A DNA stretch of 64,000 nucleotides, taken from assembly GCF_021018895.1 (NCBI RefSeq), contig NC_079379.1, positions 21,078,776 through 21,142,775 on the forward strand, read 5' to 3'. The translations under genes and the position numbers were made by a program. The stretch's first letter is position 1; the number at the start of each line of letters is the position of its first letter. The DNA is from Seriola aureovittata. Taxonomy: Eukaryota > Chordata > Actinopteri > Carangiformes > Carangidae. Positions 52,371 to 62,811 of this stretch are shown piece after piece. A model generated the notes under the pieces. The model saw only the letters and a program-made list of their open reading frames with translations. It was not told the DNA's origin and ran no database searches.

Positions 52371-54499
52371 ATTTAAAAATCTGATTATGTCAAAGCTCAG
52401 AGTATAAAACCTGTTGAGGTCTAGTGACTTTTAATGACAGTTATCCGCATAAATTAAATCATAGATTGTCTTAAACAGAACTCCATTATAATTTGTAGGA
52501 ATTTTGGCATGAAAAGGCTTTGACATTGAATATCAGCACAAACTGTCAGCCACAAGCAGCTTCATTTGAAAATGTATCATTATCATCAGTACCGAAATCC
52601 ACCCTCAATATCCATATTGTTCATATCCTTGTCACAACTATTTGCATACTCCCTGAATAAACCTAAGGCAGAGTAAAGCAAACAGATACATGAACTTGAA
52701 CTAACTGCAGAGATGTGCTGGCATTTTTCAGTTTACTTTCAGGCTTTGACCACGAGTCGTTTGGGTGTGCTTCCTGCTCTTAAGCTCTATCAACTTCCTC
52801 CTAAACCCTACACTCGCTCGAAACATCTCCACCCTGCGACGAGGTTGGTCTGACCCGCAGGGCAAATATCCACCTCCAAAGAAATTATGTAGTAAGTGAA
52901 TCTCCTGCTGCACAAGAAGCCATTGTTCAACATATAAGTCATACGATTATTTAAACATATCAATTTAGAGGTGTACGTCCAAAATGTAGAAAACTGTAAA
53001 ATAAAGGAAGGTTAAGATTGCACTTTAATGTGTTAAGTGTGTAGGGAAATTGAGGTGGTACTGCAGGAAAAGTGACTGGATATAACACGGACAGAAATGA
53101 AGGAATAATCTGCAACATTTCATATAAATAAATGTTTGTTTGCAAATAATATAATTCAGCTTATACTCAGTTTATGAATCTTTGCATTTGCTAATCTAAG
53201 CACCTGGTGTCTGGTAGGGCTTTCCTGATCGAAATCCTCTGGCACACAGGAAGTGATGGGCTTTGTTTGTTTGTGTGGAATCAACAGAAGGAGAAGAACT
53301 GGGTGGTTAGCATTAGCAATAATAGCCACCGCGGCTAAACAGATGAGGAAAAGAGCTGCGCACTTTCAGAAACTCACACTTTACCATCCAAAAATTCAAG
53401 AGGAAGATGTCACAACGCTTGACAAGTGCTCTGTGGGAGGTGTAGTGCAAATTGTAACCACAAACAACAATTTTAGCAACCAAAACATAACACTGTAAGA
53501 GTGAGGAATTGTACAAAACATCAATACAAATTTTAGTGGGAATACAAAAGACTATAGAGTGTCTCAGTGCATGTATAGATGTACATAGTCAAGCCCAACA
53601 GAAGAGCAGACTGTCACATATCCGTGCAAAGACTCAATAACGGAGCCTGTCTTGCTGCTGTCTGTCAAGCCTTTGAGAAGCAACAGTGGAGGTGGGGAGC
53701 ATACATTCCTCACAGCGGCTCCATGCAGCTCTGCCAATTAGCAACTGAGTGGTTTGTTTAAGTCCAAGTGATGATGAGATGTTGTGCTGGGAGGCAGCCC
53801 AGTTCATTAAGCACACTGTTGTCTCTGGTTTACTCAGCTTGCCGGCTTTAACAGCCTCTCAGTGCTTGTTTACCAGCCGCAAATATGACAGACTGTATGT
53901 CTATTTGACCGTCTGTTTGTGTGAGTGTGCATTTGTGGCGGTGATGGTGGAGGTGGCGAGTTTCTGTGCATGTGGGGGTGCATCTGTGATTTAAGGTACT
54001 GTATGTACAGGGGGGTGAACACAGTAACACCTGTACAATACACGCCATTCAACACAAAACTCCTCAAAAAAATTTCCATAAAGTTGAATCAACACCTGTC
54101 TGACAGTCCCAACAAAAACTGAACATTTTAAACTTCACTAATGTGGAATGTACTGGATGGATCTTACATTGGTTGTTGCATTTTATTGCATATCTTCTTT
54201 TTTAACGTGTATGCTTTTATAAAAGGTGATATGAAAAAGTCTTGACTGAAGCTGAATCTTTAAATTAGATGCTTTTCATGCTAAACCGACAAATAACAAG
54301 TGCCCCAATTGAAACACGGTATAACAACCCAATAGCCAGAAAATAATAATACCATGGAAAATTCAGCAAAATCAGGGATTATGGTCAGTGCCAGTATTTT
54401 TAAAATTACTTCTTTTTACAAAATCTGTGCAATCCAACTGTGGACCAAATGTATGGCAAATACACAGACATTAAAGGTCCCATAAGTTTTCATCCATAA

Positions 54500-54543
54500 A
54501 AGATATATTTGTTGTTTTATGAGCCAAACAACAAATATATCTT
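54500..54543. repeat. perfect 18-bp hairpin
   Basis: Arms 54500-54517 and 54526-54543 are exact reverse complements (core ATATATTTGTTGTTT) around the 8-nt loop TATGAGCC. Confidence 0.9.
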
Positions 54544-54617
54544 CTTTTTTACCTTTAACTCCCCGTTTTCTATTTTTATGCTAAACGTAGCTAACTGTCT
54601 CTTCACTCCAGCTTCAT

Positions 54618-54725
54618 ATTGATCCATCCATCCATTAGCTCTACCTGCTTATCCTTTGGGGTCAGCGGGGAATCAGCGGGCCGGAGCCGGTCCCAGGCGA
54701 CATGAGACTCTGGACAGGTCTTAAA
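54618..54725 (+). repeat. dispersed repeat ('atccatccattagctctaccgcttatcc' type)
   Basis: ATCCATCCATCCATTAGCTC, CTGCTTATCCTTTGGGGTCA and GGAGCCGGTCCCAGG, then CTCTGGACAGGTC: a very widespread fish interspersed repeat. Confidence 0.85.
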
Positions 54726-54999
54726 AATAGCAGTCTCTTTTTTAAAACACCAAATATCCACATTAGCCTTAAGAAAAACACTCCTGTCCCTGACATCCCC
54801 TGGTAAGACTTGCCTTTGTAATGCTCTCCCACTGACGTGAGCTCGAGGAGTTACTGCCAAGAAATTTAGAGAATGATTTTGATCCACAAGCGGAGGGATA
54901 GAGAGGTTCTGTTATGTCTCCACACATCAGTAAGCGTTTCTTTTGCTTTTCTGCCATTGGAAAGAAGAATTATTCTGGCTGCAGCAACATGCACACCAA

Positions 55000-55062
55000 A
55001 TAACAAAACTACCAAGCCTGGTGTCATCTGCAAACTTGATTAGTTTTAGAGTTTGCGGTGCG
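55000..55062 (-). pseudogene. LINE reverse-transcriptase relic (FADD motif)
   Basis: On the minus strand the sequence translates as LKLIKFADDTRLGSF. FADD is the catalytic motif of non-LTR retrotransposon reverse transcriptases. No long open frame surrounds it, so it is a decayed fragment. The LINE clade cannot be told from this alone. Confidence 0.55.
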
Positions 55063-55604
55063 ATAAACAGGCATTTGTGTGAAAACTATACAAAGTGATT
55101 GCGTTTACTACCCTTTGTAAATATTCTTTGTATTTAAATATTCAAATCTTTCATGGAAATATGAGCTTGAAATTGATATATATTTTTTTTTTTTCTGTCA
55201 CTCAGAGCTCGCTGACGCTCAACATCCATCCAACACATGCAGCCATTCAGCCCAGCTCCACCACCCGACAGTCCAATAATGACTCCTAATCAATGTGACT
55301 AATGTCTCTTTTCACCACGTAGACAAATATTAGTCCGATAGCAGCAGTTAAAGCGCAATTATACCTCCCCTCCCCCTTTGTTTTCTCATTCAACACAGTG
55401 TATCAACCAAACCAAATAAGCTACAATATCAGACCAGAGGATGTTGACCTAATGAGATCCGAACCCACTCTACTCTTACTGATAAAACAGAGCCAGAATC
55501 GGCCACTTTACTCTCCACAACACTCGCACTCTTTCTCTGCAGAGACAAAGAGCAATTATGAGTGACGGAGAGGAAGCACAGAGGCTCGCCATGTGTCTTT
55601 TTTT

Positions 55605-55628
55605 TTTTCTTCTTCTTCTTTTTTTTTC
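55605..55628 (+). repeat. T-rich tract
   Basis: T runs with CTTCTTCTTC in the middle. Confidence 0.8.
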
Positions 55629-55724
55629 CCCTCCGCCAAAATTTTTCGAAGGGCAGTTTATTCAAGATGTCACAGCTGCGTGCATCCGAGTTGGAGCGTT
55701 CAGGAGGGTCACGGCTTTCTGACC

Positions 55725-55727
<3 letters not shown>

Positions 55728-55768
<41 letters not shown>
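55728..55768 (+). repeat. (GT)n microsatellite
   Basis: Pure GT tract. Confidence 0.95.
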
Positions 55769-55769
<1 letters not shown>

Positions 55770-55774
55770 AGAGC

Positions 55775-55885
55775 AGTTCTTAAGGCAGTAATGCAGTGGG
55801 CGATGACAGATCACTTCATTCACGCAAGACGAGGGCAATTACTTCAACCATGACAGATTGCCTCAGCAGAACTGAGTTTAGGATA
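55775..55885. promoter_or_regulatory. candidate conserved non-coding element
   Basis: Short unique block with AAGGCAGTAATGCAGTGGGC and GGCAATTACTTCAACCATGA words between GT and CT microsatellites. Confidence 0.3.
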
Positions 55886-55889
55886 AAAC

Positions 55890-55947
55890 CTCTCTCTCTG
55901 TCCCTCCCTCCCTCTCTCTCTCTGTCTCTCTCTCTCTCTCCCCTCCC
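55890..55947 (+). repeat. (CT)n microsatellite
   Basis: CT tract with CCCT interruptions. Confidence 0.93.
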
Positions 55948-56051
55948 TTTTTTCCTCCCTCTTCATATCTCCCTCACCCCTCTTCTTCCCCCCGTTCAAT
56001 AAGGAATCTTGTGGTTTTCCCAGCTAATGACTTCCTCTTCACTGTTACACC

Positions 56052-56053
<2 letters not shown>

Positions 56054-56089
<36 letters not shown>

Positions 56090-56099
56090 TGAGTGAGTG

Positions 56100-56135
<36 letters not shown>

Positions 56136-56160
56136 GTGTGTGTGTGTGAGTGAGTGAGTG

Positions 56161-56200
<40 letters not shown>
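56054..56200 (+). repeat. compound GT minisatellite with duplicated unit
   Basis: Three long GT tracts are separated by two copies of GAGTGAGTGAGTGCATG, spaced about 72 bp apart, showing that a larger unit has been duplicated. Confidence 0.93.
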
Positions 56201-56202
<2 letters not shown>

Positions 56203-56939
56203 CAGGGGGTGACAGTACCATCTGTCTGGCTGCTGAAGCCCTTGCCCCTGCCCAGCTGGTGGGCACTGAGTAATGGGAGAGGACTTCCTCATCTCGCCCC
56301 CCTGAGACACACACACATTAGTATGCAACACCTACTGTCAGAGTGAGCGAGAGAATAAGAGACAGAGAAAGGGAGAGAGAGTTTTTTTCTGTTTGAGCAT
56401 TGAAACCTGAGCAACTGCGGGTGTCAAGTGATGAGAACTGAATGCTCCGAGTCTTGAAAAATTGGCATATACAGCAACAATTTCTCCGTGTGTGTCTGTT
56501 TGTGAGTGACAGTTTGAGAAATGTAAATGAGCGTATACTAAACCCCTGGATTTCTGAATGGGAGGTGGGGAAAAGGTGAAAGAAAAGGAGGAAGAGGCAA
56601 TGTATGATTTAAGTTAGCCTTACATAAAAAATTTTTAAGAAACACATATAAAATATATGACTTCAAATATTACCCTTAACATGTGAAATATTGTATATCA
56701 CATTTGAAACGTGTGATGTGAACTTTTTCTGCACGTACTGTCCAAAAACCACATGCGCCGAATTATGAATTTGCTAATAATAAATACAGTTTTATATTTA
56801 TAGATGGATGCTGTTACAAATATGTAACATTTCTGCATGTGACAAAGGATGAGACGCTGGACACGGGGGATCGTATCCTGACTCCCTCATTCCTCTACAA
56901 TCATGTCAGACAAAGACAAGCAGAACATCTTCACCTTTC

Positions 56940-57130
56940 AGAAGCTGGAACCAGAGACTGTTTGGCATTTTTATTGAAAAAATAAAAATGGCTGAAAAGA
57001 TGAATTCACGCAGCAAATTAACACATTAAATCAGCACGCTCATCGATTGGAAAGGAACTCCACGATTATTACTCATCAATATCAGTTTATTTGTTTATTC
57101 ACTCAGCCGGCGACACACTCGTCTGCGGCT
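56940..57130. promoter_or_regulatory. candidate conserved non-coding element
   Basis: AT-rich unique block with GGCATTTTTATTG, GCAAATTAACACATTAAATC, GCTCATCGATTGGAAAGG and TGTTTATTCACTCAGCC words. Confidence 0.3.
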
Positions 57131-57739
57131 CTGTCATAGTGATGTCATCAGGGTTATCACAGCTTGGGCTTTTTTTGTTTTTGTTTTTTTCACCACAAAC
57201 ATGAAGACACGCCAACAAACTGAATTGTGGGAAATGTGGGAAATGTAGGATTCAGTGTTCATATCTTTAACCAGGGCGTATACAAGTCAGGAGATCTCGG
57301 CCTCTTTGTGACTCCGTTCTTTAATAAACTGTCGCTCACAAGTCTCCGAACTTTATGGAAAAGCGACAGCAACTTGTTGGAGAGTAAATCAACTACTTAC
57401 ATACTATATTATTATTATCGATTGTTTATCTATTATTTATCTTTTTAAAATTTTTACTATTTGTAATTGACATTTCGCAGTTCTTTTTGGTACGATTCAC
57501 TTTAATGCAAATTTCACCATCGTGGGGGGAAATGATCTCATCTTATCTTGATGTTGAATAGTTCATTAAACACTGTCTAGTAGCAATATGGTTTAAATAA
57601 ATAGAATTAACCTTTTTATGCACTGCCATTCACCAAACATGTATCTGCCTTAGTTAAATTGTGGTCTAAATTTGAACTTGATCTAATTGAAAAGCAATTG
57701 AAGTGAATGTGATGAAAAGAATAAATAAGTAATAACTCT

Positions 57740-57805
57740 CTGCTCCCTGTACAACAGCTGCTGTAATGCCCCTGAGCAAGGCACTGAACACCCAGCTGCA
57801 GGGGA
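57740..57805 (+). repeat. SINE-tail-like relic
   Basis: TGCCCCTGAGCAAGGCACTG followed by AACACCCAGCTGCAGGGG resembles the tRNA-unrelated part of fish SINEs. No head with pol III boxes was found. Confidence 0.45.
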
Positions 57806-57899
57806 TGACTGTGGTTGTTTTTGGTGAGCGTTCGTGAAAATGTGTTGATTTAAAGCAGGATGCTTCAGAACAAGACAGCAGAAATAAAGGTGAAGAGAA

Positions 57900-58070
57900 A
57901 AGCCGGGGTTGGAATTAAACGTGTTCGTTTGGCATTTGACAGGAGCCATTCTGATTTAGACTCCTCCAACATGGCTGATTAATGATGTTTCTTTATCTCC
58001 ACGCTGGCTTCAGGCACTGGGTTGGATCCGAAGTGTGTTGGCCCACAGAGTGTGATACTATCCCACACTG
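57900..58070. promoter_or_regulatory. candidate conserved non-coding element
   Basis: Unique block with GGTTGGAATTAAACGTGTTC, CATTCTGATTTAGACTCC and GGCTGATTAATGATGTTTCT words, ending before a CT-rich stretch. Confidence 0.3.
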
Positions 58071-58144
58071 TGACAAAAAAAAAACCTTCTCTTTCTAAAT
58101 CTATCTCTCTCTGTTTCCCTTTCCCTTCCTCACACTCGTCCAGC

Positions 58145-58245
58145 TCTCTCTCTCTCTCTCTTTCTCGCTCTCTCTCTCCTCCATCCTTCTCTGTCTCAGT
58201 ATCGCTCACTCTCCTCTCTCTCTCTCTCTGTCTCTGTTTCTTTCT
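58145..58245 (+). repeat. CT-rich microsatellite
   Basis: Two CT tracts separated by about 35 bp of CT-rich sequence. Confidence 0.88.
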
Positions 58246-58249
58246 CCTT

Positions 58250-58344
58250 TCAAGCGTGGAATCATTTAATTATCGCCTATAGCTCTTTTGGCAGGCTGTT
58301 GAATGCCCACCTCTCAAAGCCTGGAGGAAACAATTTACCCTGGG

Positions 58345-58346
<2 letters not shown>
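58250..58346. promoter_or_regulatory. candidate conserved non-coding element
   Basis: GGAATCATTTAATTATCGCC (a TTTAATTA homeodomain core) through GGAAACAATTTACCCTGGGA, between CT and CA microsatellites. Confidence 0.32.
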
Positions 58347-58393
<47 letters not shown>

Positions 58394-58411
58394 ACACACA
58401 CACGCACTCTC
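58347..58411 (+). repeat. (CA)n microsatellite
   Basis: CA tract with one TACA interruption. Confidence 0.96.
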
Positions 58412-58639
58412 ACTCACACACTTCAAGGACAGGATTTATTACAGAAGGTCCATCCGCAGTTCAATTTCAGATTGAGGAAATATTTTGAGGGAAAAAATAT
58501 GACATTAGCCAGACCGAAAAATGTTTGGCCACCGCTTGGATCCTGGAACAGTTTTGCATAGGTCCTGAATGTATTTTTTCACAGATAAGGGTTGTGTTTG
58601 AGGCAACAGTTTGTGTGTGTGTGTCAGTGTGTGTGGGAC

Positions 58640-58745
58640 TTCTGCCTGTGTGAGGTAATGATTAAATGTCGTAAAGCATTTAGAGCGTTTAACTCCCCAT
58701 TATAGGAACAGTAGGAGGTGATTCATTTAGGGCTCTCGCCTACTT
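58640..58745. promoter_or_regulatory. candidate conserved non-coding element
   Basis: GTGAGGTAATGATTAAATGT and GCGTTTAACTCCCCATTATA words in a unique block between GT tracts. Confidence 0.32.
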
Positions 58746-58747
58746 GT

Positions 58748-58791
58748 GCGTGTGTGTGTGTTTGTGTGTGTGGTTATTTGTGTGTGTGGTT

Positions 58792-58834
<43 letters not shown>

Positions 58835-58846
58835 TGTGTGTGTGTC
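58748..58846 (+). repeat. (GT)n microsatellite
   Basis: About 100 bp interrupted GT tract. Confidence 0.96.
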
Positions 58847-58964
58847 AGTTGGACCCCTATGGGATGAAGAAACCACATTACCCATCCCTATAAAGCTGGA
58901 GAAGGTGAACAAAACACAGCAAGCAAAAGAAAGGAGGGAAGACAGGACAAGAGGGGAAAACAAC

Positions 58965-59420
58965 TGGGATCCATTGAGAGGAAATTAATGGCCCATCTCA
59001 TATTGTCAGCATTGTTATTGTATAAGGGGCTCTAGTGGGAGGAGAACCCCTTAAAATGATGTCTGCTGAGAAAGAGAGCACTAAAAATGAAGACAAGGCA
59101 GAGAGGGGGATGAAAGGGAGAAGAGGGGTGAAGGCTGTAAATTTTCGACAGAGCTCTCAGTTCATTACAGGGTGATCAGAGACGAGGCAGGGCCAGACAA
59201 AGGGCCTCAGTGTTGATAGCCAGCTCCCTTGGTGTTACACCAGGGTCAGCTCTTTAACTCACGGGCAATGGATAACCGGGCTTTCAGCGGGGACAATGGC
59301 AGGCCAGCTTTCCCCCGGCTCCGGGTAGCACCTGCCTATTGTTGAGGAGTTGAACCGGGGAAGTCACCAGTCTGTAGGAACGCTGAGAAGTTAAAAGACA
59401 CAACGGATGACTGGACTAAA
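58965..59420. promoter_or_regulatory. candidate conserved non-coding element cluster
   Basis: Two unique blocks: 58965-59085 (GAGGAAATTAATGGCCCATC, TTGTTATTGTATAAGGGGC) and 59120-59400 (GGGCCTCAGTGTTGATAGCC, CTCACGGGCAATGGATAACC). They are separated by a short GA-rich stretch. Confidence 0.35.
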
Positions 59421-59436
59421 GGAGCTGCAGAGTTAA

Positions 59437-59437
59437 G

Positions 59438-59470
<33 letters not shown>
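59437..59470 (+). repeat. (GT)n microsatellite
   Basis: Pure GT tract. Confidence 0.95.
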
Positions 59471-59471
<1 letters not shown>

Positions 59472-59674
59472 TTGTGCAAACCTCGGAGGTCAAGAGTACT
59501 CCATCATCACCATGTCATTAAAGATTAAAGTGTGCAGTGCATATGAGGCCCACAAGAATTCAGAGGACTCGTGTGTGTGTCTGCTTTGGTTTCTCTTACA
59601 GGTAGCTGCTCAAAATTCGGACAGTCCAGCAGAAAACCCCCACGAGCAACTGACTAAAATGCAAATGTCTTAAG

Positions 59675-59900
59675 CCTTAATTATACTCCCTTGCGGATAC
59701 GCAAATGGACGAGCCGTTGTTGTCATTATACTACTTCCTAGTCTGCTCGGAGAACGCATGTGTAGTTGGTGCCCTTGTAGCGTAGTGGCCAACAAATAGG
59801 AGGATACATGGACGTCCACACAGAACCTCGTACACACCCTGACGATGCAATTTACGTCACGCAGACCCTTGCGTATTCGCGGATGTGGAAAGTATAACAC
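59675..59900. mobile_element. MITE-like element
   Basis: TTATACT at 59681-59687 is mirrored by AGTATAA at 59891-59897. Just inside, CCCTTGCGGATACGCAA is mirrored imperfectly by CCCTTGCGTATTCGCGG. About 215 bp, non-coding, resembling non-autonomous DNA transposons of fish. Target-site duplication not clear. Confidence 0.5.
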
Positions 59901-61291
59901 TTGCGTTACAGTTCCAAAATAAAAGCACCGCAGATCAGCTAAACAATGTTAATTCAATAATATAGTTTAGGATTTGAACATGTGGGTTGCTTTGGATTAA
60001 TGTGAACAAAGGCACAGAGCAATTCTACAAACTGGGGACACAGAGTTTCATTAAAGAAACGGACAGGACAGGAAAGGTTATATTGTGGGAAATGTAGGAC
60101 CCAGGATTTAGTTGCTTGACCAATAATGGGGACAGAAGTGATCTCGCGCTACGCTCCACTGACTTTGACTGTTCTGTTTTTTATGACTCATGCAAGTCTG
60201 ATCATTCAGTGGTTGTGTGGCTCAACATCTCAGATAAATAAACACTGAGACTGTTATTAAAGAAATTGAAACACACGCATAATTTATTCTTTCCAGCCCC
60301 TGAAAACTTGCTTTCATATTTAAAGCATTTGTCCATAATATAAAATTTCATTGAAAATAAGTAGCTTAAGTCATGAGCTATTATTTAATAAAAGTTTAAC
60401 CTCAAACTAGCAACAAAAGCAAGGATAAAAACACTAATACAGTAAACTGCTGTGTGAAATAACCAAAATTGCTCTAATCTTGACCGGCAGGTGAGGTTCA
60501 GGTGAGACTGTATCACCTATAGTAAGCAGCTGAATGAGAAATGAGGTGTTCAGGGCCTTTTGTAAATATGATGAACACTTAAAAGACAAAGGAATTCAAA
60601 ATGCTGACAAATGATAAAAAATATTTAACCCTTATGATTAATAAGTGTGTTAATCTAGATTCCATACATCAAAACATAAAAGTGAAATTGTGATGGAGGC
60701 ATTGTCTTTGTCATATTATGTGCTAATATTTCTATTTACATATTTATTTATAATAAATAAATCTCTCTCGTGTCACTTAATGTCACCCAGTGTTGAGCTG
60801 GTTCTGTTCTCTCAGGCCCCTCAGATAAAACTGCTCGTTTCTGCTGAAAAACTCATTCAAATATGTAAATGCTCATGACAGACTCGTCACAGTTGAGCCC
60901 TTTAGAACCTGCAGATACAGTCCCAGGCTCTTTCAGCCCGTATTATGTTCTCTGTGCTGATGGACACCTGCCTGTTGACGATTTAACTGTCATTCACTCG
61001 ATGATATTTACAATACATCAGCGACCAACCGGCACACACCCACACACACTTCAATACATTCAATCAAAAAAGCTCCTTTCATACATAACATCCCTCCGAC
61101 TGACTGGCTGCACGCTGCAGTGTTACCTCTTACACCTGATTTCATCCCGAATCTAAAACTCATAGTCTTGAAAATTCTATTATTTTTGCCAACAGCTGTG
61201 AGATCATTTAATTTGTTTCCTATGCAAATCAAATCATGTGTGGGATACCACCTGAAATTTGATGACTGAAACGTTTGACGGACAGGTGGAT

Positions 61292-61334
<43 letters not shown>

Positions 61335-61362
61335 CTCACACACAGTCACACTCACACACACA
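61292..61362 (+). repeat. (CA)n microsatellite
   Basis: CA tract with CAGT interruptions at its right end. A second CA tract is at 61552-61584. Confidence 0.95.
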
Positions 61363-61551
61363 GAGCAGCTGTCTGAGGCAGGCAGGGTCAAACGGTGGTT
61401 AATTAGTCCCGTCACCTGCTCAGGTCATCACACCTTCAGCTCAGCTCGGCTGAATAATAATCCTGCAATATTAACACTGTCACGTTGGCTGAGGTGTTGG
61501 AGTGAACCTGTTGTTGATATAATACATTACATCCCGCTGTCTCGCCTCCCT

Positions 61552-61587
<36 letters not shown>

Positions 61588-61599
61588 CCCTCTCTCTTT

Positions 61600-62335
61600 C
61601 CTCTGCTTCCCCAGCTGAGGGCCACCAGAAACTGTCACTTAGCGCTAATGACTGCTACAACGATGTGTGTGACAGGTCTCCTCTCCGTCTATATCCCCGC
61701 AGCATCATCACATGTGATTCCTCAGCTTCTCCCTTCCTATCTGCGGCTGCTCTCTGTAAATTATATCAAATGTGAACTACAGCCGCAGTGGTCTGTCAGA
61801 CTCAAATCCACTCTCTGAAATGCGTCTCATTAGCTCGATCTGTCTGTAAATTTCCAGCAACGGGTGTTAATGATGTATTGAGAATATTCTCAGGTTGGGA
61901 TAAGGTAGATTTCAGCATCAAAGCATGTGCCAGGAGGCTGTTTAGTGTTTGTTTCTCAGGATGAGTCCCTCTGTATGGAAAACAGGCAGGTGCTTCACGG
62001 ACACAGGGAAAAGCGGGAATGATTTCCCATCTGTCTGTTCCGTAGAGAGATAACAGGACCGTCTTATCCGAGGTGGAGCGCATCTCCCTGCACTGGGAAC
62101 CTTTTAATGGGGCGGAAAACCTGCCTTCCGCCCCTGAAAATCCATCTTGGAATTCCCATTTCCAGCAGTCTGTGACTACCTGTCTTTCCAGAGCAGTTTT
62201 CCCATCAGCTTCAGCTGTTTTCCAAACTCTGATGATATCCTTATCACTGTATGAATTTGCCTATAGAAGCTATAATGTAATTCATGTTAATATTTATATT
62301 GATGCAGAAATATCGTAATAAATCTAGCCTGTAGA
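61600..62335. promoter_or_regulatory. strong candidate conserved non-coding element
   Basis: More than 700 bp of unique sequence with no simple repeats, bounded by CA microsatellites on both sides. It contains CACTTAGCGCTAATGACTGC, GGGTGTTAATGATGTATTGA, GGGAATGATTTCCCATCTGT and AACCTTTTAATGGGGCGG. A likely irx1b enhancer by position and texture. Confidence 0.4.
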
Positions 62336-62350
62336 TACACACTAGCGAAT

Positions 62351-62354
62351 ACAC

Positions 62355-62406
<52 letters not shown>
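62351..62406 (+). repeat. (CA)n microsatellite
   Basis: CA tract with an early GCA interruption. Confidence 0.96.
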
Positions 62407-62419
62407 AAGGGGATAGAGG

Positions 62420-62740
62420 GCTGGATAAACGCCAGCCAAGCCTCATTAGCTTCTTGCTGCTTTTCTGGAAAGACAGGCAGAGCGAGACAGAAGAGGGGGA
62501 GACAGAGAGGGGGGAGGTTAGATAAGCAGAGGGGAGTTGAAAGAGAGCGAGAGGAGGCAGAAGGAGAGGAAAACCAGGTTTATGAGGGGCGGCAGCGAGG
62601 CAGAGCCCAGCACGGTGACCTGTTGGATTAAGACTATTAGAAACCCATCTGGGGCTGCTTGACCACTTCACTGGCAGATCCTCCCCCAGCAGCCGCTCAG
62701 CTGACCCCCACCGACACAATACACCCCTGGGACACGCACA
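62420..62740. promoter_or_regulatory. candidate conserved non-coding element with GA-rich centre
   Basis: GCCAAGCCTCATTAGCTTCT on the left and GGATTAAGACTATTAGAAAC on the right flank a GA-rich stretch at 62470-62575. Confidence 0.3.
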
Positions 62741-62752
62741 ATAACACACACA

Positions 62753-62754
62753 CA

Positions 62755-62789
<35 letters not shown>

Positions 62790-62811
62790 GCACACACACA
62801 CACACACACAC
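62753..62811 (+). repeat. (CA)n microsatellite
   Basis: CA tract with CACGCG interruption. Confidence 0.95.

Noticed and set aside
56054..56200. CRISPR-like or tandem-array interpretation of the repeated GAGTGAGTGAGTGCATG units
   Set aside because: Eukaryotic context, and the units are separated by GT dinucleotide tracts; it is a compound microsatellite.
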